A stretch of DNA of 64,000 nt, from assembly GCA_016801885.1 (NCBI GenBank), contig CM028902.1:25527580-25591579 (forward strand), in the 5' to 3' direction. The notes under the pieces are model-generated. The model was not told where the DNA came from and ran no database searches. It was given only the letters and a program-made list of their open reading frames with translations. The translations under genes and the position numbers were made by a program. The stretch is from Toxotes chatareus. Its lineage: Eukaryota; Chordata; Actinopteri; Toxotidae. This document shows positions 35,730 to 49,074 of this stretch, in pieces. Every line of letters begins with the position of its first letter. Within the stretch, counting starts at the first letter, position 1.

Positions 35730-38700
35730 TATTATTGTTAGAATAAGCACTGTGTGACCTGTGTGAGTTTTGAGTTTTACTTTCATACCGTTTCATTTCT
35801 TTCCATGTTTATGACATTATGTGAACTACATCATTCATTCTGTTTCTGATATTTACTGCTGATGGAGATGTTTTTATTTCAGAATTAAGATGAATTCATT
35901 TCCAACGTGCGGCGCAATCCAGCGATCTACAATCCAGAGATCCTGAGTCAGGCATGACCTTGCTACTACTCTCTACTGACTCCCTGCTTTTAATACAGGA
36001 GTCAGTCTTTCTAACTCTTTTCTTTTAATATTTCCTTCCTGTGCTGATGATGGAGTATTCCTCCCCATGTTGGGACCCGGTGTTACTTATAACATCAGTG
36101 ATGACTCAGCTTTGTTTAAGTGCACCGGTTAAACATGAGCTTTCCTATGGTGACATGTCAGCATGTCTGCAGGGGGAAGGTCTGTCAGTGGAACTGTGCT
36201 TCTCTTCATGTGCAGGTCTAATGAGTGGTGGAGGATTCAGGGCGTGTCTCCCACTTCCACAGTGACCGAGGTTTCTAAAAACAGACCCATGTGAGGAGAA
36301 GGAGAGAGGGAAGAAGGAGGAGAGGAGGAGTGACACTGCTTATTGTGTGTTTTAGTGTCCACACAGTTTTATTCATCTGGAATAAAACTCTTCTTTTCAA
36401 TACCAAAGTATTTGTTTGTAGACAGAGTGTAAGATACTTCACACACTGCTGCCCAACTGAGACACAACACACACACCACTCTGAGTCAGACGCACATAAA
36501 GACTGTTTGGGCACATTTGTACATGCAAAAATGCAAACACACACACACACACACAGCTGTTGCGAGAACAGCAGAGAGGGGGCTGTGCTTCCAGAACTTG
36601 TTGTAATTATGTGTTATACAACTGAATGCTGACTCTGGCTGTACTTTTACAGAGAGGTACAGCTAGAGGCTGGAGACTAACTCAGCTGGCCAGAAGTTAT
36701 GTCTGGTATGGAAGGAATGAGCCGGAGACGAGGAAGGAGACAGAAAGAGAAAGGGAGAGAGAGAAGCAGCAGAGGGAGCAGCAGGGAGACAGGGAGGCGC
36801 AGCAGCTGCTAATCCTGCTTTCAGCTGCGCTGCACAGCAGCCGTTCTCCTCTGCAGTGTCACTCACTTCCACCGGCTGCACACATGAAGTGGCAGCAGGC
36901 TTGGCTTCTATCACAACAAGCCTTTGCAGTTCCAGCGGCTGCTCCTGCTCTACAGAGCTGCACTCAGCGAAGAGCAGCACTGAACCTGTAGTTGTACAGC
37001 AGTGAATGCTAACTCACTGTTACAGATTTCATCACAATCACAGTTGCTGTTTTTGGTTGTGTTCTCTGTTCCAGTTGTGTAGACTGAAAACAGAATAACA
37101 TCGGACAGACCTGTTTGCTGTGCAACCGAAACGCGTCAACAGAAAAACAACGTGTCGTCTGTGCTACTGAAACTGTCATGGAGGAAACAGCAGGTTTGGC
37201 AGCTCAGGATCACACAGAGGGAGCAACACATCACCGACAGCAGCAGCATCAGAACAGGAAAGAATTCAACACAATGTTACAGCAACCACTGCGTCATTAA
37301 ACCATCATCAGCAGGTTAATCCCACGCAGATCATCACGTTAAATCAGTAGTTTTAAACTACCTCACAATAACAGATCAAAGCATCAACACAGAAATAAAT
37401 GAAAAACAAGGAAGACAGGAGACAGTCTATAAATCAGACATGTCCCTCAGACTGCTGTCCCTCAGACAGATGTTTACCAGATAGTCATACACTTCCCCCT
37501 GAACTCTGTCACTCTCTCACCTTACCACACATCTGTCCCCAGCAGGACGTTTCAGACACACATCATGTTTTTGCAACCTGTCACCAGTATTAACACATCA
37601 CATTTACTTCTCTCTTTAAAAAACACACCTCCATTTCTCTCAGCAGTTCAAAGAGCAGCTTTCTGTCTGTCGTCTGTCTGTTCTGCAGAGCGCAGCATCA
37701 CTGACAGTGTTTGTCAATGTTATGTTACTGTGGTGATTGAACTCAGTTAGCAGGCTAACAGGTCACTACTTAACATTTACTTAGCAACAACAAAGAACAG
37801 ACAGATCTTCAGCTGGTGGAGCTGCTCCATCACTGGACTCTGTATCCAGAGTATAACTGGCTCTCTGACTCCAAAGACTCAGATTAAGAGACACTAAGAC
37901 TAAGACCTGGGACTAATCTCATCGTTATGATCACATCGGTCTTCAGAGCGGGACTCAGAGGAAAAGAGTGCATGACTGAATGTTGGAGTGCATCTGTGGA
38001 GTCTCATGTACCATCGGTGTAACGCGGCACCACACGCTTCTCTCGGCATATCTCCCTGTCAGGGTGAGCCAGCGGCGGCCTCTGTGATTCCAGAGCTGTC
38101 AGAATGGGTTTATTAGCAGACAAAGGAGACATAATCTCTCTCTCTGTCTTTGTCTGTCTGTCCCCCTCACTGGACCCACACGGTTTTTGTCCAACACCTC
38201 AGCGGTCAGAACAGACCTGTCACACTGGGGTGGAACTAATTAAATTGCTAATTGCTGAACTGCGGCACCAAACACCGAGCCATCGTAGCTGCTGATGGCT
38301 CCACCTTTGGTTGTCCTGCTGTGAAAAAGGTCTCGTGTGACCCACCCTACGTGCAACGGCTCAACACACTTACATGTGTATGCAGATGCTGTGTTATTCA
38401 CTGGGTCAGCCTGTAAACCAGCACTACAGTGGTTACATTTCTAAACCATCCACGACTGCAGCCCTAAGACTCTGCATCCTCACTGCTGAAACGCACAGTG
38501 CTGACTATGCTTACTAACCTACAGATACATCGTGTGAAACATGCAGACACACACACACAGTCGGGCCCCTGATGACCTTTGATTTGATGAAAACAGAAAC
38601 TGAATCAACCCTTGTAAGAGCTTTGACAGGTGCATCATATCTGTCCACTGGCTGAAGAACACGTCCACTGTGTGCTGCTGCTTCATGCATGAAGACAGAT

Positions 38701-39300
38701 CTGACACGACTCAGCTTTGTTCTCTGCAAAAGTTTACACGGTTATTCAACATCTGCTCGAGGACAGTGGACCAGGTCGGTCACGAACCCTGAACCTGACA
38801 CAGGCCTGTTCGTTCAAAGTGCCTTCAGACTTGTTGTCGTGGTTAAGATAACATATGGTGACTGTATTAGTCTCAGCTTTATCCACAGTTCTTCTGTCAG
38901 TGGTGTCCAATCCAAAATGCTCCCACACATTCAGCTTCACTGGAAAACACTGGCTCCTCTGGCTGGACACATGGACAATGTTGGACACAGATTTTTCATG
39001 TTATGACATAAAACCTTCAAGATTAAATGAAATCAGTTCATGCTAATGTAGTAAACAGATGACAAAGTAAAACCAAAATCTCTGAACTCAGTTGGTGGTT
39101 TCACTGAATATGCACCAGTTTCAACGTGTAGATCTGTAGCAGTGCAGAGCACCACAGCAGGGAGATGCACTCTGAGGAAGTCAAACAGCTGTGACCTAAC
39201 TGAGATCACTGACGAGGGACGACAGCAGCCGACCCTGGACTCAATCAGCGTTAGCTTCAATCAGCACTTTGCAACATGCAGGATGAAGCTTTTTGGGACA
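35730..39300. other. AKAP13 intron 1, no gene seen
   Basis: No supported gene. It holds the short purine copy at 36,292-36,330 and a GA-rich patch near 36,720-36,800. Open frames here are short and unsupported. Confidence 0.55.
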
Positions 39301-39305
39301 CGGGC

Positions 39306-39546
39306 CAGGTGTTCCAGCTCACCTGGTGTTCCAGCTCACCTGGTGTTCCAGCTCACCAGGTGTTCCAGCTCACCTGGTGTTCCAGCTCACCAGGTGTTCC
39401 AGCTCACCTGGTGTTCCAGCTCACCAGGTGTCCCAGCTCACCTGGTGTTCCAGCTCACCAGGTGTTCCAGCTCACCTGGTGTTCCAGCTCACCAGGTGTT
39501 CCAGCTCACCAGGTGTTCCAGCTCACCTGGTGTTCCAGCTCACCTT
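39306..39546. repeat. 17-bp minisatellite, about 14 copies
   Basis: The unit is GTGTTCCAGCTCACCTG, with an alternative CACCAGG form. All three plus frames stay open, giving PAHLVFQLT-type artefacts. Confidence 0.97.
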
Positions 39547-40757
39547 CCAGCTCAGCTGGAACACCTGGCCCAAAGGAAGCCCTGCAACAAAACACCTCAC
39601 AGCCACAGACACCATATCAGAGACCGGCCATTCTTGGAGACACTGTCTGTGCCATGAGCCAGTGTGTGGTGCACACTGAAGGTGACAGAAGCCTCAGAGC
39701 TGAAGCACAGAAAACCTGCACAAACACAGATCAATGTTCTCCACCCCTTGGAGCAGAAGCTGGTCATCAAATCCCTACACCATCACACGACATGTGTGAT
39801 TAGCCAAACTGGGTAACCTTCATCAAAACCAGGACAGAGCAGACAGAGAGCAAAATGACTGGGAATAAACAGAATAACATGGTTATTCCTCATGCTGCAG
39901 AGAATCTTTTCCACAGCCACTGCATCCTTCTACACTTCAATCCCATCACACAGGCAGAAACTTGTCCACTCTGAGGACAAAGCACACACAGGACTAAGCA
40001 GAGCAGGGATTAACTGGTAATAAAATATATCTGCCAGCAGCGTTGGTCTGCTACTGTAGGAGCAGAGTTTCCTCTGACTCAGGACTGAGTAAACAGAGAC
40101 AGGAGCTCTAAGGAGTGTGTTTACCTTTGATAAACTGGGTTGCCAGGGAGTGGGATCAGTTGGAATAAAAGCATGGGACAAAGTCATGCTGGGTTGACAT
40201 GTGACATGTGACATGTCGCTGCCACTCAGCCTCAGCCACCTTTATACTGACAGAAAGACGGTTTACAGGAGACACACTGATGTGGCAGGCGTTTACTGCA
40301 GCACGCACAATTACACACACACAAAATTCCACAGGGATGCCATTAGTGGCACCCCTGTGGAATGTGACACATTAGATCTCCCAGCAGCCCTTTGGGGCCA
40401 TTTAATTATCAGTCTGTATAAAGATGCCGATGATGATGTCAACTCCTCTCCTGAACAAAGAAGTGTCACAGAGAAAACACCAACATGGTGAGACAGAAGG
40501 AAAAAAAGACGCTTTTTACTTGCGCACTTTGCTGACGTCATGGAGCTGCAGCTTCTGTCAAACAAACTCTGTCTCAGCAGAATGAATGAAACATGAGCAG
40601 AACGCTGGGATTAGCTTTTTACCATCTAATAATTATCATTCCGCTTCTTTTGCACTGTGGATTTTTACATGACTGGTTCATCCTCAGTGTATTTTCTCTT
40701 TCTCCCTCTGTGCCTGCCCGCGAGCGTGAAATCTAAGGGTCAGTGTACGGACACTCA

Positions 40758-41085
40758 GAGCTGCAGGAGCTGCGGAGCTGCAGGAGCTGCGGAGCTACGG
40801 AGCTGCAGGAGCTGCAGGAGCTGCGGAGCTGCAGGAGCTGCAGAGCTGCAGGAGCTGCAGGAGCTGCAGGAGCTGCGGAGCTACGGAGCTGCAGGAGCTG
40901 CGGAGCTACGGAGCTGCGGAGCTGCGGAGCTGCAGGAGCTGCGGAGCTGCAGGAGCTGCAGGAGCTGCAGGAGCTGCGGAGCTGCGGAGCTGCGGAGCTG
41001 CAGGAGCTGCGGAGCTGCAGGAGCTGCGGAGCTGCAGGAGCTGCGGAGCTGCGGAGCTGCAGGAGCTGCGGAGCTGCAGGAGCGC
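40758..41085. repeat. GGAGCTGC-type tandem array
   Basis: Units GGAGCTGCA, GGAGCTGC and GGAGCTAC repeat for about 330 bp. The motif GCAGCTCC/GGAGCTGC is itself nearly self-complementary, so strands can fold. The open frames on both strands (RSCRSCGAA, SSAAPAAP) are artefacts. Confidence 0.97.
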
Positions 41086-41089
41086 AGCA

Positions 41090-42305
41090 GAACAACACTC
41101 CACCACTTTCTTCTCCAACTGAAGGAGCAGAATATTTGCAGTTCACATAATCTGAGTCAAATTCATACACAGGTTTTAAACTCTGATAAACTGATTGATT
41201 CACACTGAATAACATGTAAGAAAACACTCCAGTTGCTGGTAGCTGTTAGTAACCTTTGGGTAACTGATTGAATGAAATGATTTTTTTTCTACCTAGCTGT
41301 TGGTAACTAGTGAAGATGAAAAGGCAGGAAAACATCCTTCATTCATCCCTCACTCTTCCAACTGCTGTTGGCTGAGCTTCACTCTGAATCGATGTTTCCA
41401 GTGAGGGTTCCACGCGCAATCACGCAAAACACAAACTCTGTTTTCTTCTTTACACGGTGTTTTCACTGTGGCTGTTTCTATCACAGAGAGCTTTACAGTG
41501 GAAGAGTGAAAACTCTCAGGTTAAACCTGCTGACTATCACCAGTCAGATCTCTGGATTTACGGAGCTGGACTTCACATTTGTTTAAAGTGAAGTGATTGT
41601 GTTGACGTTCATGAGTCCGTCTGCAGAGGATCAGGAATGTAAATGTGCAAATGTCATGATACTGAACAGGAGAAGATGCTGAGCCTTCCTTCAACCTGCT
41701 GCTCTGCACTGTGAGGTCTCCTCACTGTGAAACACCACTGGAACACAACACGTGGGACAAAACACAAATGCACACTCAGCTCCGTACCAGTGGATTCCAT
41801 GTAGCTCCCATGTCCCTCAACTGCATGTCACTTCCAACACGGCTGCAGGTCCAACAACACTCTGACCAGAATCCTGCTAACAGCCTGCTAACACCGTGGA
41901 CAAAACTTAACCCCTGCTGAACCGAGATGAATTTGCTCAAAGAGCTATCACTGCAGATTACTCATTAAGATCCCAGTTTAACAGGAGCAAGACTGACAAC
42001 TGCTTTATTTCAATCCACAAAATGCTGTTCATTCAAAGTCCGATCAGAAAGCCCAGTCTGACCGGCCAACGTGAAACTCTGTTTGTGCCTGTGTGAGATT
42101 TGAGGAGCAGGTTGAGTAAGAGTTCCAGTCACGTCTCAGACCTCTCATCTTACAGTGGCCTACACCTGAGTATTCAGCCTTTCATCTCCTCATGACCTCT
42201 GTGATTCTCTCCATCCCTGCTGCAGCCACAAGCCAATGTCCAAGCTCCATGTCACACTTCTGGACAAAACATTGTCGCTACTGAACAGGAACATGTGACC
42301 ACAGC
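41090..42305. other. AKAP13 intron 1, no gene seen
   Basis: Nothing recognised. Confidence 0.5.
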
Positions 42306-42307
42306 TG

Positions 42308-42534
42308 ACTACGGGCGAGAGGCGGGGTTCACCCTGGACTGGTCACAGGGGCAACACACAAAGACTCTCGTATACATTCACACCGAGGGGCAATTTAGAG
42401 CAGCCCGTTAACCTGATGTGGGATTGTGGGAAGAAGCCTTCCTGGAGAAAACCCACGCAGACACAGGGAGAACATGCTCCACACAGAAGAGCTGTGAGGC
42501 GACGGTGCTAACCTCTGCTCCACCGCGCCGCCCT
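42308..42534 (-). mobile_element. tRNA-derived SINE, degenerate copy
   Basis: On the minus strand it starts GGGCGGCGCGGTGGAGCAG with an A-box-like GCAGAGGTTAGCAC, as in a very common teleost SINE. It continues through the CCTGTGTCTGCGTGGG and CAATTTAGAG-type body text. The B-box segment expected after CTCACAGC is deleted in this copy. Confidence 0.7.
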
Positions 42535-42539
42535 CAATG

Positions 42540-44160
42540 ATCCCGCTCCTTTTAATATCTGGCTGAAGTGGCACCACTGTAATGTGACCACCCAGAGCTG
42601 CTCCTCACTTGGTAAGTGGTACGACCCAACAGCAGAGCAGCTCGAAAATCTGAAGTACCAGTCTGATCCACGACCGTTTCACACCATTACACATCAAATT
42701 AGTGACACGTGACACTCAAAGCTCTGCTTTCATTGGTCAACTACATTTTCATCAGCCTTAGAGAGTTCCAGCAAAACCACAATGACCAGCAGCTGCAGAG
42801 GGAAGAAACCATCATCAAGATTCACTCTGACATTTCTTAAAAACAACGCTAATTATTAAAAAGCTGGTTGTGGAACTCAGCCTTGCTGAACAGCCTTTGA
42901 CAAACACCACGTCCCAGAAGCCCCTGGCCACTGCAGGTTAAAGGTCACCAACTTGATGTGGCTGTAATAATAACAGACCTTTGTTATTTAATGGAATACT
43001 TCAGGCTTATTTGGTTTCTCAGTCTCAGGTATGTGTATTATGCAGTGTGAAACAGGATGTGGTTAGTTAACATGTCACCGGTTAACATCCTGAATCTTTT
43101 GGTTTCATCTGTGATCAAACTGAAATGTAAAAATGACTATTTATCATTTTAGGAGATATTTCAGGCTGGCAGGTTTTCATCAGCTGCACTCAGGTTTCTG
43201 GCTGTCCGACGTGTGACTCGGTTACAGCCAGTGGAACAGACGTACACAGCAGTGCTATTGTTTCCCGAGTCAGTGCATTTACGACCCAGCTCACTGCTGC
43301 TTGTGCAGCTCCTCAAGCAGATCAACACAAAGCTACAAGGAAATGCACAGAGCTGAAGACACGGTAGCAGAGTGAGAGATGGAGCATGACTCAACAGTAA
43401 AGCATCCAACACTGGTTAGCCTCCACATACCACAGCTTACTGCTCACACAGCAGTGACAGAGAGACAGACTGGAGAAATCAGGCTGTGGGTATTTTTGCC
43501 TTTTAAAGAGCCTGAGAGATTGAGATAACAGAGAGCTATAAATAAAGGCGTGCTTGACAGCCAACATGTTCACAGTGTTTAATCCCTCCTCCAAAAAAAA
43601 AAAAGAAAATGTCTGGCGGTCCCTGTGTTATTGTTCAGAGTATTCTGTACAGGAAATGTCTTCTGTCCTCACCACAGCACTCTCTGTGAACACTGCAGGT
43701 CTACCCCCTCTCACATTCCCAGATTTCCACACTTGATCTGAAACAGTCAGAGGATCCAGCCCCTGAGAAACTGTGTATGTCAGCAGAGTTAAGAAGCCAA
43801 GAAAACCAAAGTTAGAATGTTCGAGGTTTCTTCTGCAGCATTCACTCACACAGGTGATGTGTCCCGGTGTGTCCTGGCACACCGGGACACCCCTGTCCTG
43901 TCAGCATTTCCAATGTGGTTAAATATACATGGAGGTTCAGTGAGTGAATCATCAGACGGAGGGACTGTTGACTGAGAACTGAGCTAAAGATGTCTGACTG
44001 ACTTAAATCTGACATGAACTTAAGTGTATGTAATGTCCTCTGAAGGGATGGAAATGCATGTGTGTGTGTGTGTGTGTGTCAGCTGGCTGGTCTGTGTGAG
44101 TCGTTTTGAACAGGAAAAGCTGATATGAATGGAGCGGTGAGTTTGCTGAGCAAGCAGCTG
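42540..44160. other. AKAP13 intron 1, no gene seen
   Basis: Nothing recognised. A 12-base poly-A run lies near 43,594. Confidence 0.5.
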
Positions 44161-44166
44161 AACTGT

Positions 44167-44167
<1 letters not shown>

Positions 44168-44197
<30 letters not shown>

Positions 44198-44228
44198 AAC
44201 AGCTGGAGAGAGAATGAACAGATCAGCA

Positions 44229-44261
<33 letters not shown>
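44168..44261. repeat. AG tract and CT tract in inverted orientation
   Basis: About 24 bases of AG (44,168-44,191) and 30 bases of CT (44,232-44,261) are separated by a 40-base spacer, and could pair as a long hairpin. Confidence 0.9.
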
Positions 44262-44263
<2 letters not shown>

Positions 44264-44819
44264 CAGCTTATGCATTTACTGATCTTCAGGCTCTGGGCTT
44301 CAGCACATTCAGTTTGATATGAAATCACGAACTTTGCTTTGAGTGGGTTTGTGTTAATGAAAGAACTGTGTCAGAGACACTGGCCTTTTATTTTAACACG
44401 GTGAGTTTGACTGAACGTGATGAAGCACAGGTCAGGAACAGTGAACGGTACCTGCTTCTACTTCCTTGTAGAAAAGTCTCGCTGCTTCTTTCTGCTTCAT
44501 CTCCTTCTCATGCAAACATCAGCTTTTCAAAATAAAAGCTCTGCAGGCTTGTAAAAGATGAACTTTGTTGATTCATCCTCAGGCTCCCTCCTCTGCATCT
44601 GTTGCTCTTTCAGGTCTGCACTTACTGACCTCTGACCTTCTGTCCCCAGCCTTTCCATCCTTCCATGCTTGTTTTTGTTTTTACATATATACAGCCCACT
44701 GGGAGACGTTTGAAAATAACTCGCACGTCAAATAGTTGTGATGTATTTTAGTGGTGCAATCACTCACCAATTCCTTATTCACACAGTAATCATGCAGCTT
44801 GCTGACTGAAGATAAAATA

Positions 44820-45895
44820 CAGTCATGGCCACAAATATGGGCATCCTTGCAATTCTGTCAGAAAACACAACACGTCTCCCAGAAAACTGCTGCAACTGCA
44901 AATGTTTTGGTATTCACGTTCACGTTTGTTTGCACAGGAGCAACACAAAAAGGAAAAAAGTCTAACTTTGTTGTGTTGTGTGTCACACTGAGCATGGAGA
45001 AGAGAAATAAGAGCAAGGAGTTGTCTGTAGATTTGAGAGACAAGAATCTGGAAAAACATGGACAATCTCCAGACTACAAGTCCATCTCCAGAGACGGTCA
45101 TGTTCCTGTGTCCACTCTGTGTAATGTCACTCAGAAGTGTACAGCCCGTGGCCCTGTAGCTAACCTTGCTGGACGCGGATGGAAGAGCAAAACTGATATA
45201 AAATTACAACTTAAGATTGTTGGAATGGTGCATAAAGAACCTCGATCACCTTCCAAACAAATTCAAGCTGACCTGCAGATACAGGCTACAACAGTGTCAG
45301 CTCTCGCTACCCATCGGAATGGAAAGGAAGGCTATGGTAGGAGACCCAGGAGGCCAGGAGACCCCACTGCTGCCAAAACTTATGTGACGAAGCCACAGTC
45401 CTTCTTGGAGAACGTGCTGTGGACAGATGAAGCAAAAGCAGAGCGTTGTGGTAAAGCACAGAACACGGTGCCTTCAGTCAAACATGGCGGAGGTTCAAAG
45501 ATGTTTTGGAGTTGCTTTGCTGCTTCTGGCTCTGGATGCCATGACTGTGTGAATGGCATCATGAAATCTGATGATTACCACGTAGTTCCCAGTGTCAGAG
45601 AGCTGCTTCTCCACCAGAGGTCACGGGTTTTCCAGCAGGACAACGACCCAGGACACACTTCACAACGCACAAAAGAGGTGTGAGAAAGTCATTCATGGTT
45701 ACAGGAAGCCTCTGATTACAGTTTGCTGTCAAATATTAAGTTAAAGGTGCCAGTATTTTTGTCGAGTGCATATTTTGAGTTCTGTGTGTTTCAGGTTTGA
45801 CTTTTTTCTGTTTTTTTTTTTTGTTCCAATGCAAACAAAAGAAATAAACACGTGAATCCCAAAATATTTGCAATCGCAACAATTTTCTGGGAGAA
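44820..45895 (+). mobile_element. Tc1-like transposon relic, right end truncated
   Basis: The left end is TA followed by CAGTCATGGCCACAAATA, typical of Tc1-like elements. An inner inverted repeat is preserved: GTCTCCCAGAAAACTGC at about 44,873 pairs with the right side ending ATTTTCTGGGAGAA at 45,895. The outer 50 bp of the right end are missing, so the element cannot be mobilised. Confidence 0.88.
44994..45683 (+). pseudogene. Tc1-like transposase, truncated
   Basis: The 229-codon frame starts MEKRNKSKELSVDLRD with the helix-turn-helix region. It keeps the first two catalytic aspartates in VLWTDEAKAE and VFQQDNDPGHTS. The frame stops soon after the second Asp, so the third acidic residue and C-terminus are gone. 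About 100 residues are also missing between the DNA-binding region and the first Asp compared with full-length (about 340-residue) Tc1 transposases. Confidence 0.87.
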
Positions 45896-45899
45896 TCGG

Positions 45900-46915
45900 T
45901 TTATTATGCAAGTTGTACGTGAAGTGCTTAATATGTTGTCTAAAACTGGCCTTTTTCAGCCTGATCCGATGTCCTCATGCACCCATGTGTTTTAACCAGT
46001 GACCCAAAAAACCTGATTTCACATGTTGTTTCTAAAGAAAGTGTGAGAGGGAAAGAGAGACACATGCAAACAGAAGAAAACAATGTGTGACAGGTGATAC
46101 ATGCTTGTAACACACCTGATGTAACATGCTCGGTGGGTAAAACATGGTCCTGCCACCAGCAAGTTCAGTCCCCTCCTTCACCTAATTCCTACAGCTCTAC
46201 ATTTCAGACACAGTGGTGAGTAAAGCATGTGAACCCTCTGTGATGTAAACCCTGTAAACCCCTGGACTGAACAACCAGCGCTGTCCAGTGTCAGACTGCT
46301 CTTTGGAAAACTTGAGATGCACAGTGATGTTTGATTTTTCAGAGCAGCAGCTTCACCCGTGGTGTCCTGATGTAGACACCATGCTCCACGCAAACAAGCA
46401 CCACGGTTTGAACAGAGCTGTTAACCACGTCCAATCATCCTTTCAGCCTTTAGCTGTTTCTCTGGGCTTCACTTTCTTACCAGGCGGAGCGTCTGTGTTG
46501 TGCCCCTGGAGTCGTCTTAGCTGAGTACACACTACACACAGCCACAGAACCAACCCCTTTCTATTTACAGAGGCGTTTGTCTGACGGTGGACTGATGAAT
46601 TCAGAACACTGTGAGGTGACTGAGTGACCCTGTCCAGCTTCATGGAAATGAACTATTGTTGATCCTAAATCTTCTGACATCTGTTTAGCTTTGGTCATTA
46701 GCCTAAAGTAGGAACGTTATGAGAAACGATATTTCAGCACAGAGTTGATGCCAAAGTTCTAAAAGCGTGGCAGTACTTGTTTGTTCTACAGTAATACCAA
46801 AGACATGGGACTTTTTCCAGGACTGACGAGAAAAATTCCAACGGTCTTTGCACTGAGGACCACGTTTCTGGTGTCGTGACATCAAGTGACAAAACACACA
46901 AGAACAATGATGTCA
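45900..46915. other. AKAP13 intron 1, no gene seen
   Basis: Nothing recognised. Confidence 0.5.
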
Positions 46916-46920
46916 CACAT

Positions 46921-47271
46921 CAATCAGCCAATCACATGGCAGCAATTCAGTGCACTGAGGAACGCAGACATGGTCGAGACGACCTGCTGAAGTTCAGACC
47001 GAGCATCAGAACAGGAGAGAGATGATCTACTGGGATTTTCCCACAGCACCATGTCTCAGGGTTTCCAGTGAATGGTCTGAAAAACAGAAAATACCCAGTG
47101 AGCAGTGGCTCTTCGGGCCCTGCTGAGGCCAGAGGTCAAAGGAGAATGGACAGATTCTTCACGCTGATACGAAGACAACAGGAACTCGACTGTGACCAAA
47201 GTATGCAGCTTCTCTGAACGCACACAAAGCACGACACGTTGAACCTTCAAGCAGATGGGCTCAGGAAAGTG
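46921..47271 (+). mobile_element. Tc1-like transposon relic, left (5') half
   Basis: Text such as CAATCAGCCAATCACATGGC, GTTCAGACCGAGCATCAGAA and CTACTGGGATTTTC matches the 5' half of the Tc1-like family whose 3' half is at 11,822-12,037. It is interrupted by several small deletions, ends at GCAGATGGGCTCAGG, and carries no left inverted repeat. Confidence 0.75.
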
Positions 47272-47742
47272 GCACAATATTCTACACTGTGTAGCAGCAT
47301 GTGAGACTGTAGCTGTGATATCCTGGTCCAGTACAGCAGCCTGTCACTCCCATAGAGCAGAGGTGTCACTGGTGTGTGATGCTCTACATGTGAACACTGA
47401 CCCACAGTCCCTGCTCCTCCACAGCCACAGGTTCCACCTTCACTGACAGCTTTCATCTGGGCCGAGATGTGCGGTGTTCCATTCCTGGCCCGGAGCTGTT
47501 CCCTCCTACGTCTGTGCAGAGCTCTCCTGTGCTGAAGATTCACCTCCTTCTTTTCCCATGCTGTTTTTCCTGAGGTATGTTTTACGTGCACTTGGTTTGG
47601 GGTAATCGCTGCACTCTGCCATCCAGCATGTTTCCAGCATGTTTCCAGCATTAGCGCCTGCCCTCACAGGTGAAACGGCGGTGGATAAAGTAACAGAAAC
47701 ACCTCCCACCTGTTTAACCTGTTGCAGTGACACCGTAGGGCA

Positions 47743-47822
47743 GCAGCCCGCACCCGGCACCCCGCACCCAGCAGGCCGCACTCCGCACCCAGAACCCCGC
47801 AGCCCGCACTCCGCACCCAGCC
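47743..47822. repeat. Degenerate GC-rich decamer array (CCGCACCCAG-like)
   Basis: About eight imperfect copies of CCCGCACCCAGC-type units beside the AKAP13 promoter region. Confidence 0.8.
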
Positions 47823-47919
47823 ATGTGTGTTAACTCATATCGCTAAAATCACAGTTGCAGGCGACCACAAACACACCCTGACTTCCTGCGGTAGAACAGA
47901 CAACAACACCCAGCGAAGC

Positions 47920-48310
47920 GCTTTAAATGGAGCCAGTAACTGCCGAGCTCCGCCGACACAAGCGGAAAAACAGCTTCTTCTGTCCGGAGCTTCGTTATGA
48001 ATCTGAGGCGCTGCGACGCGCAGCTGCTACACACGCAGCATAAACCACAAAACACGGACGCAGAAACGGCGGAGAGAAGTTGCTCTGCGTGCGTGTGTGT
48101 GCGCGTGCGAAACAGACAGAAAGTTTCCACTGAACAGCGCGCGCGGCTGCGGAGCCTCCAGCTTTCCTCGGGCTGTGTTCTTACCTTGCTGCGGTGAGAT
48201 CGCTCGCTTCTCTTCTCTTTCCCGGTGACTCCGCCTGAAAACGTTCCGGCGAATCGTTAAAGCAGCTCGGTCCTGTGTCAAAGTGAGAACACGGTGCCCG
48301 GTGCCATTTT
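47920..48310 (-). promoter_or_regulatory. akap13: CpG-rich region, probable AKAP13 promoter and first noncoding exon
   Basis: CpG density rises sharply over 47,940-48,310 compared with all flanking sequence. A minus-strand exon ending CCGCAGCAAG|GTAAGAAC (donor after 48,185) fits as the noncoding first exon required by the 5' UTR acceptor at 27,073. That makes intron 1 about 21 kb. The transcription start is not resolvable by eye; the exon probably begins within about 48,250-48,320. No transcript evidence is available. Confidence 0.6.
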
Positions 48311-49032
48311 CTGAACCGTCCGAATCCCTTCACCAGCTGGCCGTCGGTCGGGAGGATACTGGGTCCATCCTGAAACAGTTCTCGGTGTCAAGTTTGACAA
48401 CAGACTCGACATTTCCGGTGATACTTTTCAAAATTAAAAATAATTGTACAGGTCTTCTTAGCGACAGACTCGTGGGCATACTGAGTGGGACCAGAGTAAA
48501 ACCACATTGAATTCGCTTCCAGTTTAAAACATGAACTGGCAGTATTTAGGAATCGGTGCTAACGCTTTCAAATTAAGTCACAGGTTTACGGCTTTATTTT
48601 GAAGGCGAGATAACCTTACCTCCCTCTGAGTGCGGACTGAGGGCGTGAGATGTGTGAAGTCGGGGATCATGTCACTCGATGTCTCAAGCGAAATACTTTA
48701 AAGTTAAGTTTTACATTAGATGAGTTTAGTTTCAGCTGAGTTCATTACTTTACCTCAGATGTGTTTACAATGGTTTCACGAAAAAAGTTAGGAGTATTTG
48801 AATATACTCAGTATACTGCTCATAATCTCTTAAATTTGAGCTTGTGCCTTCACATTATCGCAGTTGATCTCTCAGCTGGATTCAGAGGTTACTAAAGGAA
48901 AGGATGACCTCTGATGGCAAAGGAGGAAAAGTATATGTTAAAGCAGAACAGTGCAGGAACAAGTCGTCGGAACCTCTTCACATTCAAGTCACCTCTCCTG
49001 GTAAAAGTCCTGCTGCTGACTGGATGAAATCT

Positions 49033-49074
<42 letters not shown>

